Assembly (NCBI GenBank): GCA_027924585.1
Contig: BSBM01000917.1
Span: 8,237,501-8,301,500, forward strand
Length of the DNA: 64,000 bases
Direction: 5' to 3'
From: Larix kaempferi
Taxonomy: Eukaryota; Streptophyta; Pinopsida; Pinales; Pinaceae
Shown here: piece by piece, positions 40,517-53,915 of the stretch
How the letters are laid out: each line of letters opens with the position of its first letter
Position numbering within the stretch: the stretch's first letter is position 1
Notes under the pieces: model-generated
The model's database searches: none
What the model was told of the DNA's origin: nothing
What the model saw: the letters and a program-made list of their open reading frames with translations, nothing else
Translations under genes and position numbers: made by a program

Positions 40517-43500
40517 TGTAGGGGCCCTATCCTAGGTCCCCTACCTCTTAATAAAAATCAAATCTTTTACTGTTACATCCTGGTTCTATTTTCATTTGTG
40601 GTTTTCAATGTTTAGTTTGTGCCAATTTCATGTTTGTTTTCATTTCTGTTTAGTATTAAAGCCTAAAAAAAATAGCATTTACATGTCGGTAAATAAATGG
40701 GTTATTTTTCCTATTTTCAAGTTTACTAAGTATGCATGTGCAACATCATATAGAAGAATGTATTTTCAATAAAATTTCTTTAAGTTATAACTTGCATAAG
40801 TGAATAATTACAGAGTTAGAAAGGGCTTGGTATACTTGAATGAAAATTACCTCAAAATAACTAGATGTCCTTTTTTCGCTGCTCCTCCTTGTTTCTTCTA
40901 TATGACCTGCAACCAAAACTCTTCCCAGACTAGGAAACTCAACCGGCCAAACCAACCTGGTATGCCTCCCTGCCAACTGGCGAGGTCTCACCGGTCACCT
41001 AGCTCCAAAAGTTTCCCTTTGGACCCCTGAGCCCAAATTGAGTACAACCCAACCAACTTCCCGTAACAAATATTTCTCCAACACTTCCCCTCTGCTCTGC
41101 TCTGCAACTTTCCTCCTTCTCCCCAAAATCCAAAAGATCCCTTTTCCTATTTCTATTGTCCCCCCTTATTCCTCCTTCCGTCGACGACTTCTATCATAAA
41201 TACCCCTATCCTCATCATTAATTTAATCCAAATCCCCAGTCCTCCTCGAGCCCCCAACATTTGACTCATAAACCAAAGATTGAATTATTTAATTATTTAA
41301 TTTAAGTTTGGGTTGGTTCGTCTACCAACCTTAAGTGCTTGACATTCAACCGACAACCTCTTGGCAATATTTTAATATTCTTTCCTTTTTTCCAAAATTA
41401 TAATTAATAATTAATAAAATGTTATCTATTATATAATTAAAGTTTTACACCAACTGTAAGTGTTTTATACTTACACATTTTACCACATTAATTACTAGTC
41501 ATCTTTCGGTGACCTCATAATTCAATGTTTCATAATTATAATTAATTAATCTTTTTATTAATTAACTTAAAATACAATTTAACACTTTGTTTAATAATGG
41601 CCTAAGGAAACTATTGATAATTTATGCCATGTTCTAAATAACTTCGACAAAATCTTAATTAATTAAGTAATTTATAAATTAAATCTTATCCCTATATTTT
41701 TAATTAATTAATTAACATTGTGTAAGACATAATTAATATTAACCTATCAATTTAATATTATCTTAATTAACATTACAATCACATTTAACATTTTAACCCA
41801 AGGTATTAACTAACTATGATCATTAATATTCAATTAAGAATTACTAACCAAGTGCATTGATTACCCCTTAAGTTAACCATAACTTGTTAACATTATTAAT
41901 CATTACTAACATTTCTTTAGCCCTATTTCCATCATAACTAATAATCAATCCTATCTCAATTAATCAACCATAAATTACTAACTCAATGTGTAATATCCCG
42001 ATTTTGACCCCATTGCATTAAAAATGTAAATGATGTAAATATGCTAGTGTGAATTCCTAGTGCGGAGCTCAAGGCCAAGGATCGACTAGTGAATGGATAG
42101 GCATGTATGGTGTTATTTGGACTGTTTGGTTGGCTTTTATGCTGATTTAGAGTATATGTAAATATTATGTGCATAAATAATAAAGTGTTCCAACAATGGC
42201 TTTGTAAAGAGCACCAAAGGGGCCATGATTCCACCGGAGGTGAAGAGGAAGGGGGCCTATGGGATACCAAATCCTATGCTTCCAAATTTCAACCTTATAA
42301 CTCACCCAAAATTCTGTCATGTGATGGGAATACGCCAATTATCTCCTTTTTTTACCATTTTTCCAATCATTAATGCATGTGTGTGGTTGGTGGGAAAAGT
42401 CACCTCATGTAGTTATTGAAGCATGGGATTGACTGCACTTTTGTGACAATTATGTCAACTGTCAGCAGTCCTATTTCTTCTATGGTCAGAATCCATGTCA
42501 GCTGTCTTTTCACCCTTACCACATATCCTTAGAGTCAACACTCTTTTGATTATCATTATTCCATTCTCATTCTCTCATGTAAGCTACTACTCCACTTACA
42601 GTTATTCCATTGTTGTTGATGTCCATCTACCAGACTGTGTATAAAACCCATAAATTCAAATTAGAAGACATAGTTGCATTCCTGGAAGGGAAGATAGAAA
42701 CCTGTAGGCGTCCCCTTCGCCCTAGTGGACTCATAGCCCATCTTGGGGGTGGCCTCCCAGCAGAAAGAGTATATGCTGGATGGAGTGCCTATGGTTGGGT
42801 GGAAAAGTGCTCTTACACAACTAGTTGCTTGGATCTGCGTTGAATAAAGATAATTACTCTCATGTATTTGAATCTGAATTTTTTTATTTGATGCTTGTAA
42901 TGTTTATGCTTTCATTTCCTTTCTATATGTGTGGGGACAGATTTTAAATTCCATTGTGCATGTTTATTTATGTCCTGCACACATTCTGTTTGTTGAAAAA
43001 TAGTCTTATGCATTTGGGGAGAATTATTAGAGCCCCAGGATTCGCCAACGTCCCCTCCCGATGGTCGGATTGCATGAGGGGGACATTACACGACGTAATA
43101 ATATAATCTCCTAAATAGATAAGTAGTATTAATGTAATTAATGCCCAAACAACATAGTTCAATATTATTTCACGCAAATTTACAGATATGTAGACGAGTT
43201 ATGTAAGAGTAGCTAATGTTTACACACATCGTGTAGGTACAATAATAATCTTAATAACAAATCATTCTCAATCACTTAAGTTATTGTTTACTGACGTATT
43301 CTTAACATAATTTGACTGTTGGATCATTCACTTAATTAATTACAATTAACTAACGAACAATTATACCAGTTGCTGAGTTATGGCACATGACTCGACAAGG
43401 TCCTCAACATACACAGTTAATCAAGTCTTCCCTCCTAACATCATGGCACACCTATCTACCTACTCCGCCTATCTAGTTCACAACTAACTTCCACATTCTA

Positions 43501-44262
43501 TCCTTCCTCCACTGGACTCCTGATAATTAATCATCATCACACACCTTGGGGAGCGCACCATAGCACAACCCTCCCATGAATCTGGGTTTCGGAGATAAAT
43601 GGTGGGTAAAACCTCCACCCCCCCTAATGGAACATGGGACTATGTCTACACCAACATAATGACTGCATTGCGACTTGTACTCAGTTTGTCATCGTATAAC
43701 CAATCTGGGCAGTTGAGTTTCCTGAAACCCTACCCCACCCATACATCATGATAATAAACACAATAATCATGCTAAATAAATAATGCATCAATTGCATACC
43801 ATTTATCCTTCGGAGTCCATGTCCCTGAGGTACTCCCACCTCGTAGGATCAAGCTATCACTTAACCATTTTAACCTGTAAGTTAGTCTCCAACATACGAT
43901 TTATAATATCGTTCAAAATCCTTGACATGTATATACACATTTCATCATTAAGAGACAATAAGCAATTCATTTCTATTTACCATGCACCTGATATCTCATT
44001 TATTCATTTAACATATAACTTTTAATGGGGTATCCACGTACCCATCATTCAGTAATTTGCATGTAAGAGACATAATTAACACATGAATATATATCAAAAC
44101 ATGACTAATATCATAATAGTAACATCACACACACATATATATGTCGGCAAAATAATAGAACCATATGTCCACAGTGTCATCAAACTGACGGAGTCTCACA
44201 ATAATAAGCAAACAAAATATATAATGATAGTTCAGGTAGTAAGGTCAAAACGGGGCATTTCA
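40517..44262 (-). mobile_element. G1-family solo LTR, inserted in the minisatellite
   Basis: Minus-strand ends TGAAATGCCCCGTTTTGACC and GGGCCCCTACA, TSD ctcaa (40512-40516, 44263-44267) perfect. It matches the G1 3' LTR in inverse orientation over at least 43190-44262, and less clearly below. No internal element sequence is present, so unequal exchange between two LTRs probably removed it. Without its nested LTR the length is about 2.64 kb. Confidence 0.85.
41989..43090. mobile_element. Second solo LTR nested in the solo LTR
   Basis: tgtaatatcccgattttgacc at the left and gagggggacattaca at the right give TG...CA ends with short inverted repeats (tgtaat/attaca). Host LTR sequence continues on both sides. 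Flanks are caatg and cgacg, matching at three of five bases, so the TSD is weak. About 1.1 kb; no internal domain. The frames at 42167-42419 and 42610-42843 match no domain I know. Confidence 0.6.
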
Positions 44263-45835
44263 CTCAACCATAGTAAACCATGGTCAATCAAAGTCAACTA
44301 AATTGAACCATTATCAACCATGGTCAACCAACGTCACCCATGGTCAACCAAATTCAATCATGGCCAACCATAATCAAGCATAGACAATCATTGTAAACCA
44401 TAGTTAACCAAAACCAACCATGCTCAACCAAAGTCAACCATGGCCAATAATAATTGACCAAATCTCAACCAAAGTCAACCATGGTAAACCAAATCCAGTC
44501 ATGGTCAACAAGAAGTCAACCATCATCAACAAAATTTAACCATGTTCAACCAATGTCAACTATGTTCAACCATAGTCAACCATGGTCAACCATATTCAAC
44601 CATGGTTATATCCAAAGTCAACCATGGTCAACCATAGTCAACCATGGGCATCCTTAATCAATTATAGTCAACCATGTTCAACCATAGTTAACCATAGTCA
44701 ACCAATGTCAACCATAGCCAACAATGGTAAACCAAAGTCCACTAAAGCCAACCATGGTCAACTAAAGTTAACCACGGTCAACCAAAAGTCAACCAAAGTT
44801 AACTTTGGTCAGCCAAAGTCAACCATGATAACCCAAAGTCAACCATAGTAAACCATGGTCAACCAAAGCCAACCCAAAATCAACCATAATCAACCAAAGT
44901 CAACCATGGTAAACCATAGTGAACCCTAATTAACCAAAGTCAACCATGGTAAAGCAAAGTCACTCATGCTCAACCAAAAGTCAACCAAGGTCAACCATGG
45001 TAAAGAAAAATAACTCATGCTTAACCAAAAGTCAACCAAGTTCAACCATGTTAAACCACATCCAACCATAATCAACCATGGTACACCATAGTCAACAATA
45101 GTCAACCATAGTTAACCATGGTCAATCATATTTAACCATGTTCAACAATAGTTAACCATAGTCAACCATGCTCATCCATAATCAACCAAAGTCAACCATA
45201 GTCAACCAAAGTCAAACATGGTAAACCAAGGTCAACCATAGTCAAGCATATTCAACCATGGTCAACTATAGCCAACCATAGTAACCCATCGTCAACCAAA
45301 GTTAATCAAAGTCAACCATTGTCAATAAAAGTCAACCATGGTCGACCAAAGTCACCCATGGTCAACCAAAGTCTACCATGGTCAACCATAGTCAATCATA
45401 GTAAACCATAGTCAACCAAAACCAACCATGGTCAACAATAGTTAACTAAAGTAAACCAAAGTCAACCATGGTCAACAATAGTTAACTAAAGTCAATAAGA
45501 GTAAACCAAAGTCAACCATGGTTAACCAAAATACAACCATTATTGACCAAAGTAAACCATGGTTGACCAGTGACATCCATGGTCAACCATATTCAACCAT
45601 GGTCAACCATGGTCAACCATAGTCAATCATAGTCAACACAAAATTCAACCAAAGTCAACCATGACCAATCATGGTAAACCAAATTCAACAAAATCCAACC
45701 ATGGTGAGCCAAAGTCAATCATGGTCAACCAAAATCCAACCAAATTCAACTTAGGTTAGACCAATTCAACTAGAATTAACCAAACTCAACCATGGTCAAC
45801 CAAAGTCAACCATGGTCAACCATAGTCAACCAAAT
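44263..45835. repeat. GTCAACCA minisatellite, block B
   Basis: About 1.57 kb of the same degenerate 10-bp units. Three units (30 bp) make a whole number of codons, so stop-free frames appear by chance of period, e.g. 44454-44657 and 44582-44848 (NHSQPWSTIVNHGQ-like). It ends with caaat, the TSD of G2. Confidence 0.92.
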
Positions 45836-46650
45836 TGTTGGTGTCCATTTTTGTCACCATTTTGATCAGTAAACATGCTATGATTAGCGTTATTTTCACT
45901 ATTTTGATATGATAAGTCATTCTCCTTGCCATTCAGACCGTTAATCAGACCCAATTTTTTTTCTACAGGTTGTGGTCGTCATTCGAACCTTCATTCAGTC
46001 GCGCGTTCACACTGAATACACCCAACCGCATTCGAACTGTCGTTCAGCCCTCCATTCACACCTGCAGAATCGTTGGTTGAGATATTTCAGGGCATTAAAG
46101 ACAAAAATGATGATGTGTGTTCTATTGGGGACGTGGCCCTCAAAGTTCGTGAGTCTCTATTCTAGAAGATCCGCTCTCCTGTCCGCCTAGCTTGACACTG
46201 CATCATTCTCCCACGTCAAAGATAACCAACGCACAACTGCCCGCGTGAAGTGAACCAACGCCCATGGACCTAGGCAGATGGCCTGTGCGCCGTCGTAAAC
46301 CACCCTGCAGCTGTTCTACATCCATTAAGACCTCTATTTTTAGGGAGGTCGACTATGTTGACCTTCTCTCTTATTGTAAAAACTTATATAAAGATGCCTC
46401 CTCTAGAGAAATGAAGCATCATAACACATAGACGATAGCAGTAATTTTTATATAGAGACATTGTGTAATTTTTCTCAGTTAATGGAAGTTTTTTATTTTA
46501 GCTGTTGATGTTCTATTTTTGGTGAATAACTTGAGTTAGCTTCAATGCCTGATTGCTGAGAAGGGCCCCTCAACAACCAGAGGTTTTATTGTACATATTC
46601 TGCATTTCTTTTCTACAAGTAAATTGTCTTCTTTTCTGCAGTAAATAGTC
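45836..46650 (+). repeat. G2 5' LTR, truncated (about 815 bp)
   Basis: Matches the first 800 or so bases of the 3' LTR (58680-59480), including the TATA box tatataaag (46385) and the ggggacgtggc block. Similarity stops near 46650 although the 3' LTR goes on for 2 kb. The rest, with PBS, gag and protease, was lost in one or more deletions. Confidence 0.8.
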
Positions 46651-47074
46651 TTGAATCGTTATGAAACAAAACTAATAATAATGAAATTAAGGAATTAATA
46701 TGAATTTAAGGATTTAATATGAAATTAAAAATTAAAAACTAAACTTTAATGAAAATTTAAAAAATATTAAATCTTTAAACTTTATGAATTTATTGTAAAA
46801 AAATCCCTAAAACCATTAAACATACCATTAATTAACTTATCATAGAAATTGAACTAAAATTGATTTCATAAAACCCTAGAGTCGGCTCTATTACAAACCC
46901 CTTTTTGACTATTCTATATTTAAAGGATTGATGAGGGAGATTATCTACTTGGCATCGCTATTGTCTTGATGATGAGCCAAGGATGGATCGAAACGTCGAC
47001 TACAACTCACCTACCGTAGACTCTCCACAAGATGCCATGAATTTTCACTGCGGATTCTCAGCTAGTAATATACC
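46651..47074 (+). other. Deletion junction zone in G2
   Basis: AT-rich DNA (46651-46900) then about 170 bases leading into RT. A stretch tacttggcatcgctattgtc (46949-46968) could be the remains of a PBS or gag, but I cannot place it. No gene is seen. Confidence 0.35.
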
Positions 47075-48320
47075 TTGTCAGGGAAACAATACTTTTCTTT
47101 CCTTGATAGATATAGCAGATACAACCAAATATCAATAGCACCTGAAGATCAATACAAGACAACTTTTACTTGTTCTTGGGGGACATATGCCTATAGAGTG
47201 CTGCCATTTGGCCTGTGTAATGCACCTGTTACCTTCCAGCATGCAGTCTTAGGAATCCTTGCTGACCTTATACATGACTGTGTAGAAGTTTATATGGATG
47301 ACTTTACAGTTTGTGGTAAACCTTCCAAGAAGCCCTTGATAACCTCGAAATAGTTCTTATTCGGTGCCAAGAGACGAACTTAGCCCTTAGTCATGAAAGA
47401 TGTAAGATGATACTAACTGAGGGCATAGTTTTGGGACATCATGTCTCTCTTCAAGGTATCAAGGTGGATCCTGCCAAGATAGAAATAATTGTTAATCTTC
47501 CTCCTCCAAAAACCTTGAAGGAAGTAAGAAGCTTTCTTGGCCATGCAGGATATTATAGACGCTTTATTGAGAACTTCACTAAGATATCCGCACCTATGTT
47601 CAAACTACTCATGAAAGATACAAAATTTCAATGGATTGAACCTTGTCAACATGCCTTTGAAACTTTGAAGGAAAAGCTATCAGTGGCACCAATACTCAAG
47701 GGACCCAATTGGTCCCTTCCCTTCCATATATCCACTGATGCTTCTGACATAGCTATAGGCGTAGTCTTAGGTAAAAAGAGGGACAAACATCACATGCCAT
47801 CTATTTTGCTAGTAAAAATTTGACTCTTGCAGAATTGAAATACACTGTTATTGAAAAAGAATTTCTGGCAGTAGTCTATGCCATCAACAAGTTTCGTCAT
47901 TATATCATAGGATATGAATTTTTTGTGCACACAGACCACTTCGCCGTTAGATTTTTAATGAATAAACCAATCACCAATGGAAGGGTGACTCAGTGGCTTC
48001 TTTTGTTACAAGAATTTAACATTACTGTTGTTGATCGTCCCGGTCGAGAGAATGTGGTAGCAGATTTTCTCTCTCGAATTCAAGCTGACGATAATGCCAG
48101 TCCTGTCAATGATAGATTTCCAAATGAACATTTGTTCGATGTGTATGTTCGAACCCCTTGGTTTGCAGACATAGCCAATTATTTAGCAATTGGAAAGATA
48201 CCAAACCATCTCTTCCCACCCGAGAAATGTAGAATCATAGTTCAAAGTTCTAATTATTCTTGGGTGGACAATGATATTTTTCGTACTGGTCCTGATCTTA
48301 TTATTAGACGATGTGTATGA
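47075..48320 (+). pseudogene. G2 reverse transcriptase and RNase H
   Basis: 47075-47353 holds the RT palm (PEDQYKTTFTCSWGTYAYRV, LPFGLCNAPVTFQ, and the catalytic VYMDDFTVCG). A one-base shift near 47330 leads to 47407-47823 (LGHHVSLQGIKVDPAKIEII, SFLGHAGYYRRFIENF, FHISTDASDIAIGVVLG). A second shift leads to 47820-48320 (RNase H end: EKEFLAVVYAINKFRHYI, FVHTDHFAVRFLMNK, RPGRENVVADFLSR). RT is truncated at its N terminus. Confidence 0.9.
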
Positions 48321-48329
48321 GTAGATGAG

Positions 48330-49283
48330 ATGGCAGAGATCCTTCATGCATGTCATGGTGGACCTTGTGGTGGGCATTTTTTTGATAAGAGAACAACATA
48401 CAAAGTGTTGCACTCTGGGTATTATTGGCCAAGCATTTTTAAGGATGCTGCCAAGTATGTCAAGGGATGTGACAGTTTCCAAAGAATGGGTTTACCTACG
48501 ACATCCGATGATATGCCCTTACAACCCCAAGTGATGATTGAGCCTTTTGAAAAATGGGCTCTAGATTTCGTTGGGCCAATTTCCCCTATGTCTCGCAAAA
48601 AGAAATACATCCCAGTCTGCAAAGAATATGTCACCAAGTGGGTAGAAGCTAAAGCCTTATTCCGAGCCACTAAGAAAGCTGTGGTAGAGTTTATATATGA
48701 AGAAATATTTACCCGATTCAGTGTACCTAGGGAAATTGTAACCGATCAAGGATCTCAGTTTACCTCCAAATTGATGAAAGAGATTAATGAAAAATATGGT
48801 ATTAGACATTGTAAATATTCACCATATCACCCGCAAACCAATGGTCAGGTAGAGTCCACCAACAAAGTATTAGAAGCCATCCTGACTAAGACTATCCAGT
48901 TACACCACAAAGACTGGGCAGATAGGATCCCAGAATCCTTGTGGGATTATAGAATAACTTGGAGGAATACCACTGGCCACACACCTTATGAACTTGTCTA
49001 TGGTAAACAAGTTCTTCTACCCATTGAATTTCAAGTCAAAACCTTTCGTATGGCTGCACAATTAGGGATGGATCTAGAAGAAGCACAGAGACAACGAATC
49101 CTGCAAATAAATGAATTAGACAAGATTAGACAAGATGCTATTCAATGCACAATTTTAGTACAAAACCAATGCAAAAAGTGGAATGATAAATACATTAAAC
49201 AAAAACAATTCAAAACTGGAGATTGGGCATTACTTTTTTATTCTAGGTACACAAATTTTAAAGGTAAATTAACTACTCATTGG
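48330..49283 (+). pseudogene. G2 integrase, split by E8
   Basis: Zinc domain HACHGGPCGGHF ... GYYWPSIFKDA ... CDSFQRM, where the second Cys of the usual CDxCQR is Phe. Core: WALDFVGPI, VTDQGSQFTS and YHPQTNGQVESTNKVLEAIL keep D, D and E. The tail KQFKTGDWALLFYSRYTNFK ends at E8 and resumes at 54475. A stop at 48318 separates it from RNase H. Apart from these lesions the core is open for about 315 codons. Confidence 0.9.
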
Positions 49284-49882
49284 TGTTAGAAAAACAGGAT
49301 CGCAGAGCAATAACAATAAAAATAAATGCAAAATATAATCACACACACATTACAAGAGAGACACAGATATATCATGGTTCACCCAACTTGGGCTACGTCC
49401 ACACTGAAGTTGCCAATCCTTATTATTATACCGTCCAGTAAAGTGAAGGGATACAACCTGCAACACAGCCGCTGCACTTCCTCTTCACTGTTTCACAGTC
49501 TCTCTTCTTGATCTCAGAGATCTTTACAATGCATAATACCTAATACATCAACCCTAGCCGTGTTACAATGTCTTTCTTTTATAAGGGAAATACAATGAAA
49601 AAATACCACGGGTTACCCAAAACCATGGGCTCGAAAACAGCTGGCAAAAATAGCTCCAAACATTTTCCTCGAGGGTGTTTCCCCCGAACCCCCATAACTT
49701 GGGGGTGTTACCCCCAAACCCTCTTTCTCGGGGGCTCGCTAGCCCCCATGCCCCCCAACCGAGGGAGTGGACACTCCCCTGGACCCCCCTAGGGTTGTGC
49801 CGGGATCATAACCAAACCTGGGGTACGGACACGACTGAATAATAATATCTCTGAATATTAAAATTAGGCTCCACAACCAACA
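49284..49882 (-). repeat. E8 3' LTR, 599 bp
   Basis: Shorter than the E6 LTR because part of the GC-rich zone is lost. Three hairpins remain with altered stems: TTGGGGGT-GTT-ACCCCCAA (49699-49717), GGGGGCT-CGCT-AGCCCCC (49730-49747) and GGGAGTG-GA-CACTCCC (49763-49778). The first hairpin of E6 is present but mismatched (about 49670-49688). Confidence 0.9.
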
Positions 49883-49968
49883 ATCTCCCACTTGGAGACT
49901 GATCACAACAACTCCACTGCTGCTACACTTTCTAGACCTTGGACTTGGAAACTTTCTCATCTTCACCT

Positions 49969-52701
49969 TCATGCTAGAAGGACAACTGAAACCGAGCGGG
50001 AACTCAGTTTCTCTCTAGTCACTACCTTTGTGAACATGTCTGCAGGATTCTGGCTAGTATGTATCTTTTCCAGCTTTAACAGTTCATCTTCCATAACAGA
50101 CCGTATGAAATGGTACTTGAGCTGTATATGTTTGGTCCTATAATGGAATGCTAAGTTCTTTGCAAGATGAATGGCACTCTGGCTATCACTATACAACTTG
50201 CTATCCTTCTGCTTCTTACCCAATTCCTCCATAAACCTCTACAACCAAATCATCTCTTTACTAGCCTCTGTAACAACAACATACTCTGCTTCTGTTGTTG
50301 AAAGTGCAACAACCTTCTGCAGTTTTGAAATCCAACTTACTACTGTTCCACCTACAGTAAACACATACCTTGTGGTGCTCCTCCTGCAATCCTTATCACC
50401 TGCCATATATGCATCAACATATCCATGTAGAATAGTGTCTGAACCTCCAAAACATAATTCCTGAGTAGTAGTACCTCTCAAATACCTGAGAATCCACTGT
50501 ACTACCTTCCAATGTTCTTTACCTGGATTGTTCATATATCTGCTCACAACTCCCACTGCTTATGCAATATCTGGTCTTGTGCACAGCATGGTATACATCA
50601 AGCTTCCAACTGTTGATTGATAGGGAATCTTGGACATGTAATCTGTCTCTTCTTGTGTCTTGGGACACATTTCCTTACTTAGATTGAAATGGCTGGCCAA
50701 AGGTGTACTTACTGGTTTTGCATTCTGCATTTTGAACCTCTCCAACACCTTTTGTATGTACTCACTCTGAGACAATGTCAATTTGCGATTTTTTCTGTCT
50801 CTCGTTATTCTCATACCAAGGATTTGCTTTGTAGCACCCAAATCCTTCATCACAAATGAATTTGCTAGCTTCCTTTTGAGTACATTTATATCCTGCATGT
50901 TAGACCCTACAACAAGCATGTCATCCACATACAATAACAGGATAATATATCTTTCATTGTCTAGCTTCTTGAAATAAACACAGTGGTTAGAATGACATCT
51001 ACTATAACCTTGTTCTGTCATAAACCTGTCAAATTTTAAATACCACTGCCTTGGAGCTTGCTTCAAGCCATACAAACTCTTTTTCAACCTGCATACCAAT
51101 TTCTCCTTACCTTTGACCTCATACCCTTGTGGCTGTTGCATATATATCTCTTCCTCCAAATCCCCATCGAGAAAGACTATTTTTACATCTAACTGTTCAA
51201 GATGCAAATATTCTACCGCCACTAGACTTAATATAGTCCTAATTGAAGTCATCTTAACAACATGAGAAAATATTTCATCAATATCTATACTTTTCTTTTG
51301 TGCAAACCCCTTTACAACAAGTCTTTCCTTGTACCGCTTCTTACCTCCTTTTTCTTCCTTCAACCTGTAAATCCATTTGTTCTGCAATGCTCTTTTACCA
51401 GCAGGCATATGAACAAAATCCCAAGTCTGGTTTCCTACCAATGATTCCATCTCCTCATTCATGCCTTTCTCCCACTTCTTTCTAGTTTCCACCTGCATTG
51501 CTTCGTCATAACATTTTGGTTCACCAGCATCAGTCATCAACAAATAATACATTGAAGGAGAGTATCGTTCAAGGAGTCTACTTAACCTGGTAGATCTTCT
51601 TGCAGTTGCATGAGTTTTAGGCACTTGTTGCTGTTCTTGATTTTCTGGCACCTTTGGAACTTCATTTTCTGTAATTTCATCAAGTACTGTGTACTCTGTG
51701 TTTTCCTTTTCCTATTTATTTCCCTGCAACTGATCTTTATACATGACCTTTTCATTGAATATGAAATCTATACTTCTAATGATTTTGTGATTTTCATAAT
51801 CCCATAAACGAAAACCAAAATCATCAATCCCATATCCAATAAAGGTACATTTCTTGGATTTAGCTTCAAGCTTTGTTCTATTTTTTTTATCAATATGGAC
51901 AAATGCTTCACAACCAAACGTTCTTAGAAATGAGTAGTTTACCTTTTTATCTTTCCATGCCTCCTCTAGAATACCACCATCCAAAACAATTGAAGGTCCT
52001 CTATTTATTAAATAAATAACAGTATTTACAGCATCCGCCCAAAACTGTAAGGGCAACCCTGCATACAGTCTCATACACCTTGCACGCTCCATGATCGTTC
52101 TGTTCATCCTTTCTCACACACCATTTTCTTGTGGTGTTCCTGGGAATGTCTTCTCTCTACGAATCCCATGGTATGAACAGTAACTATCAAACTCCTTGAC
52201 GCAGTACTCACCTCCATTATCAGATTTGAGACACTTCAACCTTTTTCCTGTCCCATTCTCAACCAAAGCTTTTCACTTCTTAAAAGTAGTAAACACATCA
52301 GATTTCTGTCTAATGCAATAAACCCAAGTTTTCCTAGTTGCATCATCAATAAATGTAACATAATAATGAGAGCCACCAAGAGATTGTACCTGATCCGGTA
52401 CCCATACATCTGTATGCACTAGCTCTAACTTTTTATTCTTCTTATGTTTCCCAACCCTGAGAAATCTGACTCTCTTCTATTTTCCATAAACACAGTTCTC
52501 ACAGAATTCCAAACTTACCTGCTTCAAATCTGGTAGCAACTTCCTTGAGTGGAGAATCTGCATCCCCTTATCACTCATGTGGCCAAGCCTATGATGCCAC
52601 AATGCTGTATTTGTTCCTGTGGAAGCTAAAGATATAGAATAGTCAGTATTATGAGGACATAAATACAACGTACCTATCCTGTCTTCTTTTGCTATCACCA
52701 T
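49969..52701 (-). pseudogene. E8 copia pol: integrase, RT, RNase H (broken)
   Basis: Frames in order: 52701-52477 (LWHHRLGHMSDKGMQILHS), 52107-51712 (integrase end with FWADAVNTVIYLINRGP), 51651-50560 (RT: DEIFSHVVKMTSIRT, DVKIVFLDGD, YVDDMLVVGS), 50556-50239 and 50232-49969 (RNase H). The gap 52110-52476 holds the integrase core with several stops. It parallels E6 30938-33643 throughout and shows that E6 descends from an unshifted ancestor. Confidence 0.9.
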
Positions 52702-53840
52702 TGATCATTTAGTGATCTTCCACCACTTTTATCCAAATGTAGATATACAACCGCCATCTCCCAACTGCCCTGTTGAGATCAGATTTCTTTTCATAGTAGG
52801 AATATGCCTAACATCCTTTAACAGCCCGTCAGTTCCATTCTTAACTTTTATCCATACCTTACCCATTCCAACAATTTTACATGGCTCATCATCACCCAAT
52901 AAAACATGTCCAAAATCACCTGGAACATAATCATGAAAATATTTTCTATGGGGTGTAGCATGACATGAAGCCCCTGAATCTACTACCCAATAATCACTTG
53001 TATTATTTAATGCAAGAATCAAAGCATCTTGTAACACATCACCTGCTACATTTGCTTCCTGGGTAGTTTCCTTCTGTGCATCTCCTTTCTTCTTTAGAGA
53101 TCTGCAGTCTTTCTTCAGATGTCCTTTCTTTCCACAGTTCCAACACTCTATTTTACCCAGTCTGGACTTGGATCTGCCCGTTTTATACTTGCCACGATTA
53201 CCTTGGCTCTTTCCTCTTTCCTTTTGTCTTCCCCTGCTCTCCATGGTCAACGCATTACCTGATGTCTCACCTGTGCTTTTTCTTCACATTTCCTCGCTAA
53301 GAATAACATCATCAAATTTCAAGGTGTTTGAACCAGAGACAGAGTTACTTACAACCATGACCAAGCTATTCCAGCTTTCTGGCAATGAACACAAGATTAG
53401 AAGAGCCCTAACCTCATCATCAAAGTTCACACTTATAGAACTTAGCTAATTTGTAATCGTATTAAACTCATTTAAATGAACAATAACAGATCCACCTTCA
53501 AACATATTCATATTTAATTAACACTTTATTAGAAATACCTTGTTGGAGGCCGAGGGTTTTTCATACATCTTACCCAATGCGCTCATCAAACCCTCTGTTG
53601 TCGTTTCTTTTGAGATATTGAAAGCCACTGACGAAGCGAGGCTCAGCCATATTTTTCCCAGAGCCTTTCTGTCAAGAACCTCCCATTCTTCGTCCTTCAT
53701 AGCCGCTGATTGTTTTTCTCTTCCTCCCAACGGTAGGAATAGATCCTTCTGGTACAGATAGTCCTCCATTTGCATCTTCTATAAAACTGGAAGTTTTGGC
53801 CGTTAAACTTCTCGACCTTAAACTTTCCTTCTTCTACCAT
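52702..53840 (-). pseudogene. E8 copia gag-protease (broken)
   Basis: Gag starts at 53840 (MVEEGKFKVE) and is fragmented (53775-53518, then shifts). The knuckle CWNCGKKGHLKKDC and protease YWVVDSGASCHATPH lie in 53250-52729. The junction with pol keeps the frame (STFG, stop, KWWKITK, stop, SMVIAKED), with two nonsense codons in place of the extra base found in E6. Confidence 0.9.
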
Positions 53841-53915
53841 TGCTCCCACTTGAACCAGAAACCCTAGCTTCCTGCGGGTTTATCTGCCAAATAGACCTTT
53901 GGTTCTGATACCAAT

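Noticed and set aside
42610-42843. 77-codon frame (MLLMSIYQTVYKTHKFK...) as a host gene
   Set aside because: It lies within a solo LTR, has no recognisable domain and no splice or promoter context.
44454-44848. Frames rich in NHSQPWST in the minisatellite
   Set aside because: Three 10-bp units equal ten codons without a stop, so open frames are expected from the period alone; the units are too degenerate to be a protein repeat.
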